Positions 9,134 to 20,411 of a stretch of 64,000 nucleotides of DNA are shown here, piece by piece (the stretch's first letter is position 1; each line of letters opens with the position of its first letter). The DNA comes from Raffaelea ambrosiae (taxonomy: Eukaryota; Ascomycota; Sordariomycetes; Ophiostomatales; Ophiostomataceae). The translations under genes and the position numbers were made by a program. Under the pieces are notes generated by a model. The model was not told the DNA's origin, did no database searches, and saw only the letters and a list, made by a program, of their open reading frames with translations. Where the stretch lies: NCBI GenBank assembly GCA_002778195.1, contig PCDI01000001.1, positions 186,001 to 250,000 of the forward strand, read 5' to 3'.

Positions 9134-9587
9134 TGGTTGTCTTAAGGGGTTGTTAGCGGGGCTGACACAGTGTACAAGCACCTAAATTGGATATTTACAC
9201 GTGATATTAATCACATGACTATGATTTACATGAGCTTAGTTAGCCATCAGGCAACCAAAATGGAACACGGACTGAGCTCGTGTTTGTTGCTTATTATTAC
9301 ACGTACTCTTTCTTTCTTCTTTCCGTCGTCGTCATCCGTCCAGATAATACTTGGGCGAGACTTATACATCTATTTTTCATCTATTCGCGTGCTGTGTGTT
9401 TACCCAACCGGCATTGCACCGCTCCAGACACGGCGACAAGCTTCTGAGCTACCAAAGGGGTGTCTTTGGAAGACGCGTCCCCCCAACAGCTTCCGGCTCA
9501 CTCTGTTGAGCCTCCAATTCGGCGAGCTTTTGTCGCATATTTTCTATTTAGAACACAGTCCAAGACCATCAATGTGCAGCTTCTACC
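9134..9587. other. Intergenic leader of the M13 peptidase gene
   Basis: 454 bp, pyrimidine-rich around 9300-9345. No gene seen apart from the overlapping upstream ORF described at 9572. Confidence 0.5.
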
Positions 9588-9598
9588 ATGGCTTCTAA
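9572..9598 (+). promoter_or_regulatory. Upstream ORF overlapping the M13 peptidase start
   Basis: An ATG at 9572 opens an 8-codon frame ending TAA at 9596-9598, ten bases past the main start (ATG at 9588, in an ACCATGG context) and in another frame. Ribosomes initiating at the first ATG would miss the main start, so it could dampen translation. Its activity is inferred. Confidence 0.4.
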
Positions 9599-12137
9599 TA
9601 CCGCTAGCGGGTCTGCAGGACCCGTCCAGAGCCTAGATGGGGCTACAGAAACCACTCCGCTCCTAGGCCAGCCCGTCGAGGCTGATGAAGCCCAGGCTCC
9701 AGAGGCCCAGGTGGCCGCTCACAGAGGCTATAAGCTTCGAGACCGCTGTGCCGCCATTGGTTCTTACCGTTTTGTGGCCGTAGCTCTCATCATTGCCTTT
9801 GTTCTCGTTGCAGGTAGGGCTGTCTACACCAACCAACTTGCGCCGAAGCTTGATCTGATCCCTGACACTGAATAACACAGCTCTGTGGTACAAGATGAGC
9901 GCGGCCAACTCCACCGCTGCTCTCTGCCTGACCCCAGCGTGTATCAATGCCGCTTCGGGGTACCTCTCCAATTTGTCTCCTAACTACAAAGCCCTCGATC
10001 CATGCGACAACTTTGAGGAGTTTGTCTGCGGGGGATGGCAGGAGAAGCACGATATGCGTGCTGACCAGGGTATGACGGATGCTCTCAGTCTCATGAATGA
10101 TGAGGTCACCTCCACAATCCGGCATATTTTGGAAGGTGGTTACCCAGATTCGTCCAACCATTCGAGCTTCTCTCCTCAGAATCTCGCTGCGATGGTAGCT
10201 TCGACCGACGCACAAAACTTTGACAAATTGAAGAAAGCCTACGATACTTGCATGGATGTCGACGCAATCACAAAAGCAGGGTTTTCTCCCCTTCTCAAGC
10301 TCATTGGTGACCTGCATCAGACATTTGACTCGTCGAGCGACTACTCTGCTGCCGCCCTATTCCTGGAAACAGCTGGTGCGGGCTCCTTTTTCAACTTTTA
10401 CGTCGGCGACGATGACAAGGATCCCGAGACCCAGGTCATTCTGGTGGGCCCAGCTCGCTCTGTTGGCCTGCCCTCGAAATCATATTTTCAGGACAAGGAC
10501 ATCGTGGACAAATACCAGGATGCCATGGCCAAAGTGTTGAGTGCAATCAAGCCAACACAGTCCATGCCCAGCATTGGACCTGCGGCAGATGCGGCTGCCG
10601 CTTTAGTCCAGTTGGAGGCCCGAATTTCCGCAGCTGCTCCAGATAAGGCAGACATGGATGACGTCACGGTATGCAAGTATTATCTTGTTCGCGAATCATG
10701 GAAGCATTGCCTTTGCGTACTAACGATGTTTCTAAGAAAGCATACAATGTGATGTCTGTGAAAGATACAGCAAAGCTTCTGCCGCAGTTTGGCCTGGAAA
10801 CTGTGTTTGGCAAGTTGGCTCCAAGTGACTACACACTCAACAACACCATAACTGCTTTCCCTGAAGTTCTCGCAAACATTTCGCAAATTATCGCAGATAC
10901 ACCCGTCGAAGTTGTTCACAACTTTTTCTACTGGCGTCTTATTGTTGCGTACAGCGGCGTTGTTCTTGGCCCAGAAATCAAGCCATGGCAGCAGTTCCAG
11001 AATGTCCTGCAAGGAAAGAATCCTGATGCAGAGCCCGAACGCTGGCGGATCTGTGTCAGCCGCGTTGGCAGCTCTCTCGGCTGGATTCTCAGTCGATTCT
11101 TTGTCGAAGCATCCTTCTCTGCAGCCGCCAAGGACTTTGGCAACCAGATTATTTCAGACATCAAGTCTGCCTATCTGAAGACGTTCACAGGCCTGGCGTG
11201 GATGGACGATGAGGTGAAAATGGTAGCCGCTGAAAAAGTTCACAACATCGACCAAAAGGTCGGGTATCCAACGGAAGTAAGTGCATGCAGTAGTCCCATA
11301 ATCCACAGTGAGATAGCTTCTAATAACATATCACAGTCACCAGACATTATGAACCCCGCCGAACTCGGAAAGTACTATGAGGAGCTCGATGTTACCGATT
11401 CTTTGTTCGACAATACAGTTTTCACTGCTCGTTTTAGTGTGGAGAGGGAGTGGTCGTCGCTTGGGAAACCGACAGACATGAAGCGTTGGGAAATGTTTGC
11501 GTCCACCGTCAATGCTTATTACGAGCCACCGCATAACGAGATTGTATTTCCGGCTGCCATCATGCAATTTCCTATGTTCAGCGTCGACTTACCCAGCTAC
11601 GTCAGCTACGGCGCTTTTGGTGCCGTTGCCGGCCATGAATTGTCCCATGCATTTGACAACAATGGTAGACACTATGATGTCCATGGCAGATACAGCAACT
11701 GGTGGACAAACAGCACCATCGAGGCGTTTACAGAAAAGGCACAGTGCATCATTGATGAGTTCAACAACTTCACAGTTATCGGCAAAGACGGCCCCATCCA
11801 CATCAATGGCCGCCAAACTCTAGGTGAGAACATTGCCGACTCCGGTGGTATCTCGGCAGCCTGGAGGGCCTGGAACGACCGACGAAAGAACTCAACTACG
11901 GGTACTCGCGAACTATCCTTGCCGGGTCTAGATTACTTCACCCACGAGCAGCTCTTCTTCTTGTCCTATGGCAATGTGTGGTGCGCCAAGTTTCGGCCAG
12001 CCATGCTGACGAACCGCGTTAGCACCGACGAGCATTCACCCGACCCTATCCGCATCAAGGGCACGGTTTTGAATTCGCGTGGTTTTCGCGAGGCCTTCAA
12101 TTGTCCCGTAAAGGAGCCGACATGCGAGTTATGGTAA
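9588..12137 (+). CDS. M13-family zinc metallopeptidase (neprilysin/endothelin-converting-enzyme-like)
   Basis: Four exons: 9588-9813, 9881-10668, 10737-11276 and 11337-12137; 784 aa. Introns are 67, 68 and 60 bp with GTAGGG, GTATGC and GTAAGT donors, and phases 1, 0 and 0 agree. A short cytosolic N-terminus is followed by one membrane anchor around residues 60-78, so this is a type II membrane protein with the catalytic domain outside. The M13 N-terminal block with DPCDNFEEFVCGGW follows. The catalytic HELSH is at 618-622 and the third zinc ligand is in ENIADSGG (Glu 682). The conserved end has SPDPIRIKG and the terminal CELW. Length and motifs match complete M13 peptidases. These cleave short extracellular peptides; the fungal substrate is unknown. 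A short out-of-frame upstream ORF overlaps its start. Confidence 0.93.
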
Positions 12138-12739
12138 ACGTGAGTTAGCTCACAACATATGCTGGGCACAATATTAGGACACTGGCAGCTTCTATTTTAT
12201 TCAAATTGATTACTACTGTACAAAATCAAATGGAGTCGTTTCTGCGTGGCCTTTTCATCCTCTTTCTTATGCCAAGATGGTCTATTTCCAGACTGGACTC
12301 GGTGAGAAAGATTTGTGAAGAGCCTCCCCGAAAATTTGTCCCAAGCCTTTCCGCTCAGGGATGCCACGATTTCTCTTTTGCATTGCCCAGAATGAACCGC
12401 CATGGTACGATACCTCCTCTTGGCTGGGACAGGGGTGGGTGATTTCCATCATCGAAATTGGCCTTTGAAAGGACCAGAACCTCGATGATTGTGTGCAGCG
12501 GTGTCAGACTCACAGCCATCTTGTTTTGTCGAGCGTGCGGTAGTTGCCGATGGTGCTGAAAAACTTTTGGGGTCCCAACCTTTGGTCACTGACACAGTCA
12601 AAGCGTTGGAGTGTGTAGTATGTTGACAATGTGCAAGAATTGAAAAACTGGGGTAGTCTGTTGGAAGAACAATACTTCAGGGGAAATTGTCTGTCGGCGT
12701 GGTGTGTGATGTGGCAATCATCTTCAAGTTTGGCAGGTG
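12138..12739. other. Intergenic, no gene seen
   Basis: About 600 bp between the M13 peptidase and the decayed HET gene. No domain or splice structure recognised. Confidence 0.4.
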
Positions 12740-14230
12740 TGCAGCAGCCTGTTGGAAAGTTGGACGCCTCCTAGAGTAGTATCCCCCGCTTGGCCGCCGC
12801 TTTGGACGGCCACAGACCTGGTCGAAAGTATGCCCAGATTCGGGCGAGAGTTTGTACCAGACAATCTACTTGTCTTCGGCGAGCCATTCGTTCATCATCT
12901 AGTTTCACTCGAGGAAATACGTAGCCGACACGGCCATTCCAGCCGTCCTACGACCAACTGGCGAATTCTAGTAAATCGTTTCCCATGGGATTTAATAAAG
13001 AGCAGTCACATACCCATAGCAGTCGGTGCTATACCTTGTACGTAACTGCATTTTGACGTTTTCGAACCCCGCTGTCAAGTCCCTGCCATGGCTACCAGGC
13101 AGCCTGAAGGCGGTTTACTTATGCACAGGGCTATTCGGGAACATGTAACCGTCTGGTCGTATGGGTAACTCAACAAAGCCTTGGTCGTCTGAAATTCCAG
13201 CAACTTCCTCCGACCATGTACATCTTTGGCGTTAATAATATACCATGTTGTTGACGAATATAACACAGCGGTATGAGAGTATGTATTCCTGGAAATTGGC
13301 CACGCAGACGTTGGAAACATTCTTCTTTTCGGCCATTAGCGATTGTCTGGCTTCAGCTTACGTCCAACCTCGGGTAATGTATTTTGGTTGCTTCATAAAA
13401 GAGCCCAGTCCGTAGATACACTGCAAGCGGAGTCCGTTTGCCACATCACAAGACATTTGCTTGACAGTGCGCCATTCATCCTGGACTCCGGGAAGACCGA
13501 CTTGGACATCTGAGCCGTGCGAGACAATGGGCGTAAACAATGACTGTTCATAGACGCTGTCCATCATTTGCATGCCACCTACCGTCTCCTTTGGAACGTC
13601 TTGCATGAGGCATAGCGAATCCACCCATAGGTATGGAAGGTTCATCTTCCTTAGCAGCCAGATAACGTCACGGATCGTCTTGGGAATCTTGCCCCATATA
13701 TGAGAGATGGCCCCATGCTCCATCATGCCGTCCTTGATGCTTTCAAGAACACGATAACTTTCCGTTGTTCCGCAGGCATAACCTAAATAGCCACCTATTA
13801 AGAGTAGAATGAACTCGGTGAGATGAATTGACTGTGTGCCAAATGCCCATCGACAGTCAGCGGAGGCGAGAAGAATGGTTCATGATCAGCAAAAGACTTT
13901 GTTAGCCAAGTCTTGATGGTGTTTGGGTTAGCTCATCGCCGGTCAGCCGATCCCCGCCCATAAAGTGCAAAACTGTTCCCAGCTCTCCGGTTGTCATGGT
14001 AAAATAGTCGAGAACACCTTGTCCCAGTATTTTCCTGAATGGCAATATGTCATCTTCACGGACAAGACACAAAAAGGACAAAGCGGGCGCCTGCACAGAT
14101 CGGCTAGTTTGCCCAGGGTCCATGTAGAATGGCCATCGTATTCCAGGTCGTGGATTCTCGAAATGGGATGTTTCTGCACAAGTTACACAGCATCTTGGAC
14201 ATCCTCAGTATTTTGTTCATGCTGCTTAGT
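12740..14230 (-). pseudogene. Decayed HET-domain (heterokaryon incompatibility) gene
   Basis: Pieces of one HET protein can be followed in order on the minus strand but in shifting frames. First comes an N-terminal MLCNLCRNIPF (about 14200). Then, in another frame, WTLGKLADLCRRPLCPFCVLSV (about 14100-14035), and TIKTWLTKSF-type text (about 13925-13895). The HET core follows with KTIRDVIWLLRKMNLPYLW, VDSLCLMQD and RGWT (13726-13358). After a further break come FQEYILSYRCVIFVNNMVYY, then an in-frame TAA, then the WSEEV equivalent (about 13285-13195). At least three frameshifts and stops mean no full-length product. HET proteins mediate non-self recognition and cell death, and such genes turn over fast. 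Outer limits are approximate; no ATG could be assigned. Confidence 0.8.
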
Positions 14231-14865
14231 GTGGAAGAAAGAAATGTGGGTTTTCTTTTTTCATGCTGCCGTAGACCTCCCCCCACAGCTAGGCTGTTCG
14301 AAACTCAGCCTTGCGCCTATGCCAAGTCTCAACTTGTCAACTCCATCCATGCATCACTACTCGCATTACGAAGTCGAGTGTCCCATCAGGCTGATGTTCG
14401 GCTAAGGTGGGCTGTTGGGGTAAGTCCAGATGAAGAGCATCCCTGTCTCGGCCTTCCAAGATGAGATTGATAAGATAACCCACTTCGGAAGCGCAAAACA
14501 GGCCCCTTGTGAAAATGAATCGCCCGGGAACAATCGATTTCGAGTCCTGGCTGGTCCGGGACAAGGCAATTGTCGATATTGATGTTTGTGTCTGCCGGTG
14601 GACAATTAGAATGCTAGGTTAATTGCTGGCAATTTTGCTTTTTGCCGTTCTCTGTTTAGATGCCGGTATTCTCTTCCCCTCTCTGATTTTCAGCATTGTC
14701 GGAGCAGACAAGCCCCTGTGGGTATTTATATGTCCAGGAATACAGGTAGATGAAGAGAGAAAGATTGAGCTAGTTTTGAGCTTTTCTTCCCAAGAGCCTT
14801 GTCATCATCCCCTCAGTACTGTACAAGCGTTGCGCAGTCTACCAGTAGTGAAAACCATCGCAAAT
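14231..14865. other. Intergenic upstream of the cupredoxin gene
   Basis: 635 bp. It may include further decayed 5' sequence of the HET relic (minus strand) and the promoter of the cupredoxin gene. Nothing else recognisable. Confidence 0.35.
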
Positions 14866-15399
14866 ATGCTCGGAAATCTACTTGGCGCATTAGTGGCGGT
14901 TTCTGCCGTCTCCCAAGCGGCTGCTGCCACTATTCGTATCGACGTTGGCAAGGGTGGTCTCACTTTCACCCCCGACTCTGCCACAGCTGCCACAGGCGAT
15001 GTTCTCGAGTTCCACTTTGTTGGTGGCATCCACGATGCCGTCGTCGGCGATTTTGCTAAGCCTTGTGAACCGGCTACCGGCGGCTTCGCTTCCGCCACAG
15101 AGCAGGGATCGGCAACTAATGTAACCACCAAATGCCTTGGCTGTACTTGACAGCTTGGTCCTCTACTAACTACTACGTCAAACAAATAGAGCCACATCTT
15201 CCGCACTACTGTCAACTCCACGGAACCCATTTACTACTACTGCTCCGTTGGCGCCCACTGTGCCAACGGCATGGTTGCAGCCATCAATCCTGCTGCAGAC
15301 AAGTCTGTTGCCGACTTCCGAGCTGCAGCCAAGGGCAAGGCAGCTAAGCGCCCCACGGGCGCACCTTACGGCGGTGAGATGACAACAGCAACTCCGTGA
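14866..15399 (+). CDS. Small secreted cupredoxin-like (extracellular serine-rich type) protein
   Basis: Two exons, 14866-15120 and 15190-15399, giving 154 aa. The 69-bp intron has donor GTAACC, a CTAAC branch region and acceptor TAG, phase 0. Residues 1-21 are a signal peptide rich in Ala/Val. The mature part is a single plastocyanin-like domain with candidate type-1 copper ligands His56 (GGIHDAVVG), Cys103, His108 and Met113 (CSVGAHCANGM), plus a second Cys near each end. Many fungal relatives carry a Ser-rich stalk and GPI tail; both are absent here, so it should be released or wall-trapped. The ATG chosen lies directly before the signal peptide. Function in this family is poorly defined. 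Confidence 0.85.
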
Positions 15400-15759
15400 G
15401 AGAAGGGGGAACAATACTCGTCTTTTCTGATTATTCCCATTCCGGGTTATGTGTTGTCGCCTGGTTGGGCAGGCTGTTTGAGCAAATAAATACTAGAAAT
15501 GGTTGGCAAGGCCTAAAAAAAACAAGGTGGCTCAGCAACGCTCTAGACTGCTGGAGAAAAGAGACTGGATGTGAATGTGTGTATATATGCGACTTCTTGA
15601 TTTTTTTTTGACAACCGGCCGAAATATGGTCTATTAGTACAACCATCATAGTACTTGTCTTCGCAAGAAAACTTGTTAGTTTCGTGAGCAATGGTTGCAG
15701 CGGGTAGTTGCTGGCGGAAAGCTGGGGCTTTAGTGCTCGCCAGCAGCACACGTATGCAA
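15400..15759. other. Intergenic, no gene seen
   Basis: About 360 bp downstream of the cupredoxin, with an AATAAA-like AAATAAATA at 15484-15492. No coding signal before the zinc-finger relic. Confidence 0.4.
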
Positions 15760-16330
15760 CGGGCCACCAGCAGCCAGCACACGAGTGCGACGCCTGCGTT
15801 CGTTATTTCAACAGCCAAGGGGCTGTGAAACAGCACATGGATGCTCTGAACCACTGGGGTACGCCGAGCTCTGGATGTGACGACTGCGACCGCCATTTCA
15901 GCGACCGCAGCAGCATCGATGCTGTAAGTACTTGCTCGTCTTATTCGCAATCACAAAATACTAGCTAACTGTCCCCTTGCGACACCTCTACAGTAGCGTC
16001 TACCGTGGAGAACGGATCGACTGGGTCTGCATCAAATCCTACACTACCGCCACTGGAGCGACCCACCGCCTGGAACGGGAGTCGTTCCCCACCGCTTGAC
16101 CGTGAAAACCCCCGACCCATCACTGCATGCTTTCAACCAGGATCTGGGGTCACCCGTCCACCAGCAGAATCTCGACCACTGCCTGGATACCTGGCGCAAG
16201 AAATTAACCACCCCGGCTGCTAGATCAATTATTTGGGAAGTGAGAGCTGCAATCACATGGGATTTAAGGCTGTGCAGTCAACGTCGAAACGGATCGTTGA
16301 CCAGGGGCGGATGAGGAAAGAGATGGCTTG
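15760..16330 (+). pseudogene. Decayed multi-C2H2 zinc-finger gene
   Basis: The order of blocks matches a Pezizomycotina family with several spaced C2H2 fingers, but the frame changes repeatedly. First are ECDACVRYFNSQGAVKQHMD-ALNHW and CDDCDRHFSDRSS (15790-15915). A GT-AG intron-like segment follows (15926-15993). Next come YTTATGATHRLE (about 16045-16080), FNQDLGSPVHQQNLDHC (about 16130-16185), LTTPAA, and lastly SESCNHMGFKAVQSTSKRIVDQGRM in another frame (about 16236-16312). Key Cys residues of the middle finger are missing (WVCIKS where CxxC is expected). No single frame or simple splicing restores the product. Remnant of a putative nucleic-acid-binding protein. Confidence 0.75.
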
Positions 16331-17012
16331 TTTCCCCCCATCAAGACTATGGAGTTCAGGATTGGGAAGCATATGGCCAGGAAAGGAATGGGACCTGAAA
16401 CGGTTGGTAAGACCGGGTACTGAGCGTTAGAAGATACCCGACAGTCTCTCGAGGCGCGGGTGGCAACAATCGCAGCTGCGAAGACACGACGAGGCCGAGC
16501 ATGTCATGCGTGCCCGCTCACAGCTCCAGAAAAATCCAGGCTCACGCAGCACCGTTTCGTTCGTACCAGCGGTCCAAAGTATGGCCGAAAGCAGACCGGC
16601 CCAGTAAATTACCAGAGAAAGAATACGGTTATGGGGGACGTCAAGTAGGAACCCGTCTAACTTGGAGCGAGCTCCTTGACCAGGCCGGTCCGCAACCTCT
16701 TTGAGTCTATGGCGAGCAGTTAGAAGAGTTAGAAGTTGCTTGTACTTAAAAGTTCGGCAGGGATGTTGGTTGGCTCTACCTTTTTTGGTTAGCCCCGTTT
16801 CCCGATAACGATAAAGTGACCCCTAACAACGGGAGATGCAGAAAAGGAGACAGATTGCGGATTGCTCTCGATTCCAACACGACGACCACCACATTGCGCC
16901 TTCAACTCCATACTCTCATTTGGGATTGTTCGAAGGTTTTAGTGTCCTGTTTTTTGTTCTTCACACTCTTTCCACTCTCTATTTACTTGCTCTGCACGAC
17001 TTACGATCCAAA
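16331..17012. other. Intergenic upstream of DPM1
   Basis: 682 bp. The final ~100 bp are T/C-rich, as expected for a fungal promoter and 5' leader. No gene recognised. Confidence 0.45.
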
Positions 17013-17890
17013 ATGGCGCCTATCACGAAAGAGGCCAAGGACAAATACTCGGTGATTCTGCCGACCTTCAACGAACGCCAGAACCTGCCGATCATTACGT
17101 GGCTGCTAAACCGGACATTCACAGAAAAGTAAGCCAGGCACCAGCTGCTCCGAAGCGTGGGATCTTGTGTGCGTACCAGGCGGTAGACCAGGCGGTAGAC
17201 CAGGCGGTAGTGGGGGCAAAACCCCAGCAATGGGAAGCTGGACAGCAGGGCTAACATGTGTTGTGCTGCAGCAACATCGACTGGGAGCTCATCATCGTCG
17301 ACGATGGTTCCCCTGACGGCACCCAGGACGTGGCCAAGCAGCTGGTCAAGGTCTACGCGCCACACGTTGTGTTGCAGACGCGCACGGGCAAGCTGGGCCT
17401 TGGCACGGCCTATGTCCACGGCCTCCAGTTCGCGACTGGCAACTTCATCATCATCATGGACGCCGACTTCTCCCACCACCCCAAGTACATCCCGCAGATG
17501 ATTTCACTGCAGAAGAAGGGCGACTACGACATTGTGACGGGCACGCGCTACGCACCGGGCGGCGGCGTGTTCGGCTGGGACCTGAAGCGGCGGCTGACCA
17601 GCAAGGGCGCCAACATCTTTGCCGACACTCTGCTACGGCCGGGCGTGTCCGACCTGACCGGTTCTTTCCGCCTGTACAAGCGTTCTGTGATCGAGAAGCT
17701 GTTTGAGACCACCGATGTGCGCGGGTTCAGCATGCAGATGGCCTTGGCCGTCACGGCCAAAGCCATGGGCTACACGATCGCCGAGGTGCCCATCATTTTC
17801 GTCGACCGCGTCTATGGCGACTCGAAACTCGGCGGCGAAGAGATAATAGAGTATGGCAAGGGTGTGTTCCAGCTCTGGATGCGCGTGTAA
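17013..17890 (+). CDS. dpm1: Dolichol-phosphate mannosyltransferase catalytic subunit
   Basis: Two exons, 17013-17128 and 17272-17890, giving 244 aa. The 143-bp intron has donor GTAAGC and acceptor CAG, with a split AAC codon. It is a GT-A glycosyltransferase family 2 protein: YSVILPTFNERQNLP at the N-terminus, ELIIVDDGSPDGT, the DADFSHHP metal/nucleotide-binding aspartates, VTGTRYAPGGGVFGWDL, and TGSFRLYKR. It ends at VFQLWMRV without the C-terminal transmembrane segment of budding-yeast Dpm1. It is therefore the short human/fission-yeast-type enzyme, which is known to need DPM2/DPM3 partners at the ER membrane. It makes dolichol-P-mannose for N-glycans, O-mannosylation and GPI anchors. Confidence 0.95.
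17175..17210 (+). repeat. 12-bp tandem repeat inside the DPM1 intron
   Basis: Three perfect copies of ACCAGGCGGTAG, head to tail, 46 bp after the donor site. Each copy ends in TAG, giving surplus AG dinucleotides upstream of the true acceptor. Confidence 0.85.
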
Positions 17891-18157
17891 GGGAACAAAG
17901 GGCGAGAGCAGGATCGGTTGCAAAAAGTTTCCGGTGAGTCCCGGTGGAGACAGAGCAACCACGCGCGAACGACATGTTCAAAGTATACCGGGACTCAATT
18001 CTAACCTCGGACGCCTGTATTATTAAAAAATAAGGAAGAAATACCAGGGAGAGAGTCGAGGAGAGTGACCTTGAAGCTGCCCGGTGCTCTTTGTGTAATT
18101 CGAAAAAGGCATTTATATTCGTTTCTCGTTCTATTCCTATCTTTTGGCATCATACAT

Positions 18158-19802
18158 TTACAGCTTGAAATCTGCATTCGTCTTCTCCCAGCCTTGAGCA
18201 GACGGCTTCCTGTCGGCTAGACGTTGTGCCAGGCGCTGCTTCTGGGCCTTTGCCCCGTCGGTACAAAGCTCGTACATGGTTGAAAGATTGAACAGCAGGG
18301 TGTGAGATGAGTAGCCCCCGTCAACAAGGCCCTCCAATACGGCTCGGCCCTGGCAAGGACTGTCAGCAATTTGAGAGAAGATACGCGTAGTTAGCCAAGT
18401 GTTTCCTACCTCTTCCATCTTGCCGACGTAAAGAAGAGACACGGCCAAGTTGACGCCGATCATCTCATCGTCTGGCGCGTCCTCGTGCAGACTTTGCCAT
18501 GTTGTCAAGGCTTTCTCGTAGTCGTCGTCCGCCATGTCGCAGAGAGCAGAGACCACACGCGGTTCCAAGTCGTCGCCGCCCGACGCGCCTTTTCTCATGT
18601 CGCGGACACAGGCCCTGGCCGCATCGACGTCGCCTAGGTGCAGCCAGAGCAGTGCCTTGGCCGTCTCGATGCGGCGAGCGCTGCTGGACAAGGCGCCACG
18701 CAGGGTCGCCAGATGTGCTGCCGCGCCCGCCATGTCATCCATCTCGATCAGAGCACCTGCGACCTTGATTCCCAACTCCGATAGGCGGCATTTCCAAAGC
18801 TCGCTCGCTGAGTTGTCATGGTGGCTGACCGCTTCTGCTATGCGCATACGCGCCTCGCGGGCTAGTTCGTAGAAGCTCATCACAGCACGGCGTGGGTCAC
18901 CAAACCCGAGGGCTTGCAGTCGCACGTTAAGCACACGCAGCTCCCAAGGGACAAGGTGGGCGCCCGTTGTGTCGTCAAAATACATAGCACTGTTGAGGTC
19001 CTCGAGCGCCTTCCCTTCCTGGGCAGCCAATGACGTAGCATCGATGAGCATTAGACATGCCAGGCGCGTGTACAGTAAGTCAAAAATGCGAGCATGATCT
19101 TTAGAGTCAACCGGCTTCGTCTGTTCACCACTGCCGTGGTCGCCAACCGGCGCGCCAGTCCCCGTCAGCTCTTGCGCGGCGCCGATGGCAGCAGCGCGGA
19201 ATTGGCCTGCAGCTAGAAGAGACTGGAGCGATGCGCCGGGAGATGGCTGGTTTTCGGAGTTGCGGAACGGTAACGGTATGTCGGCCGACGGCAGAGGATG
19301 GTAAATCTCCGGTCTCAGCAGATATGAGAAATCTTTGAGGCTACTGCGAGCTGAGTAGGCGCCCGTCGGCGTGGATAGCGACAGAGGAGAGCGCCGTGCC
19401 GGTGGGCCCCGGGCGGGTGAGTCCCTTCTCGGACTGGACAGTTGTGGAGTCTGTAGCGCTCTTGTTGGTGACAGGCTGGCCCTATGTATCAAAGGTGAAG
19501 AGGCAGCCGTAGCTGTTATGCCGGCAGCGGTCTTCGGCTGAAGGGCCGCTGCAGGTGATGTGAAGGGAGGGGGGCTGCCGAAATGGTCAGTATCTAGCTA
19601 TCTAATATATTTCCAGACCACACATACTCGTCGGCATCTAAAGGGCCTTTTGTCGATGACCGCGGCCGTGTAGCTATGGACAGGATAGAATTGGTTAGTC
19701 TTGAAGGCTTTCGCATGTCCAGGTACAAACCCTCTCACCCTTGGCAGTCGACGACTTGTTTCTGGAATGGGTCCTAGACGGTTGTTTTTGTGACCCGTCC
19801 AT
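18158..19802 (-). CDS. TRAPP complex subunit 12-like TPR protein
   Basis: Four exons: 19802-19739, 19673-19628, 19574-18410 and 18349-18158; 488 aa. All junctions keep frame (phases 1, 2 and 0). The N-terminus reads KQPSRTHSR, then KGPLDADDPPPF, a proline-flanked motif typical of fungal TRAPPC12 homologues. A Ser/Pro-rich linker (to about residue 105) follows. The rest is a helical TPR-like array (for example LLYTRLACLMLID, IKVAGALIEMDDMAGAAAHL, VNLAVSLLYVGKMEE, HTLLFNLSTMYEL). TRAPPC12 belongs to the TRAPPIII tether at the Golgi and autophagosomal membranes. The last intron is 60 bp and lacks in-frame stops, so retention would insert 20 residues into a TPR helix rather than truncate. Confidence 0.82.
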
Positions 19803-20411
19803 CTTGAATGGGCACAATCGGGGTCCTGTGTTCCTTGGCGACAGAGAAAGCAGGTCGAGAGGTTGCTCGTGGTGATTTCTCCAGGAAAAGCTGCCAAGGT
19901 TGTAGCGAGCTCCGCGGATTGGAAGGCGGCTGGCTTGCCCCACCGAAACTGGAGCGACCACTGGTAATCACGCGTTTCGGCTAGCCGAAGCGCAGAGCCT
20001 CAGAATAACTAAAGCGGCGCAGCAAGCGAACTGTTTGTTGACTACTAGTTATAGTTTAACTTCATCTCGACGGATGGCACGTGTTTCCAGCGTCTGGACA
20101 CTACTCGGACTGGAAAAAGAAGGATATGGAGCTTCGTGATGGCCACGGCAACTAAGAAATAATTTCAGAGGGGCTGGCATATGTCGGAATTGAATCATAG
20201 AACCATTTCATGAGAGCCATAATATCGACAGACAGATTTAAGTCACCGACTGCGCCACAGGCTTTAGAACCCCGCTCGTCTTGGCCGAAAGACGAAAGTG
20301 GAAATCTCCGGAGAAGACTCCTGGTTTCGCACAGTCAATCATAGACCCCCGCCATTAATTGCAAAACGAGCTACCCAAGAAGATCACGGTAACACTCGGA
20401 TTGCCTTCACC
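19803..20411. other. Divergent intergenic region
   Basis: 609 bp between the TRAPPC12-like gene and the hypothetical gene at 20412, so it should carry both promoters. A stretch around 20235-20275 looks superficially like a tRNA D-arm on the minus strand but does not fold as a tRNA. Confidence 0.4.

Noticed and set aside
20235..20280. Minus-strand text resembling a tRNA D-arm (TGGCGCAGTCGG)
   Set aside because: The acceptor and D stems do not pair and no T-arm follows at the right distance; at best a chance or remnant match.
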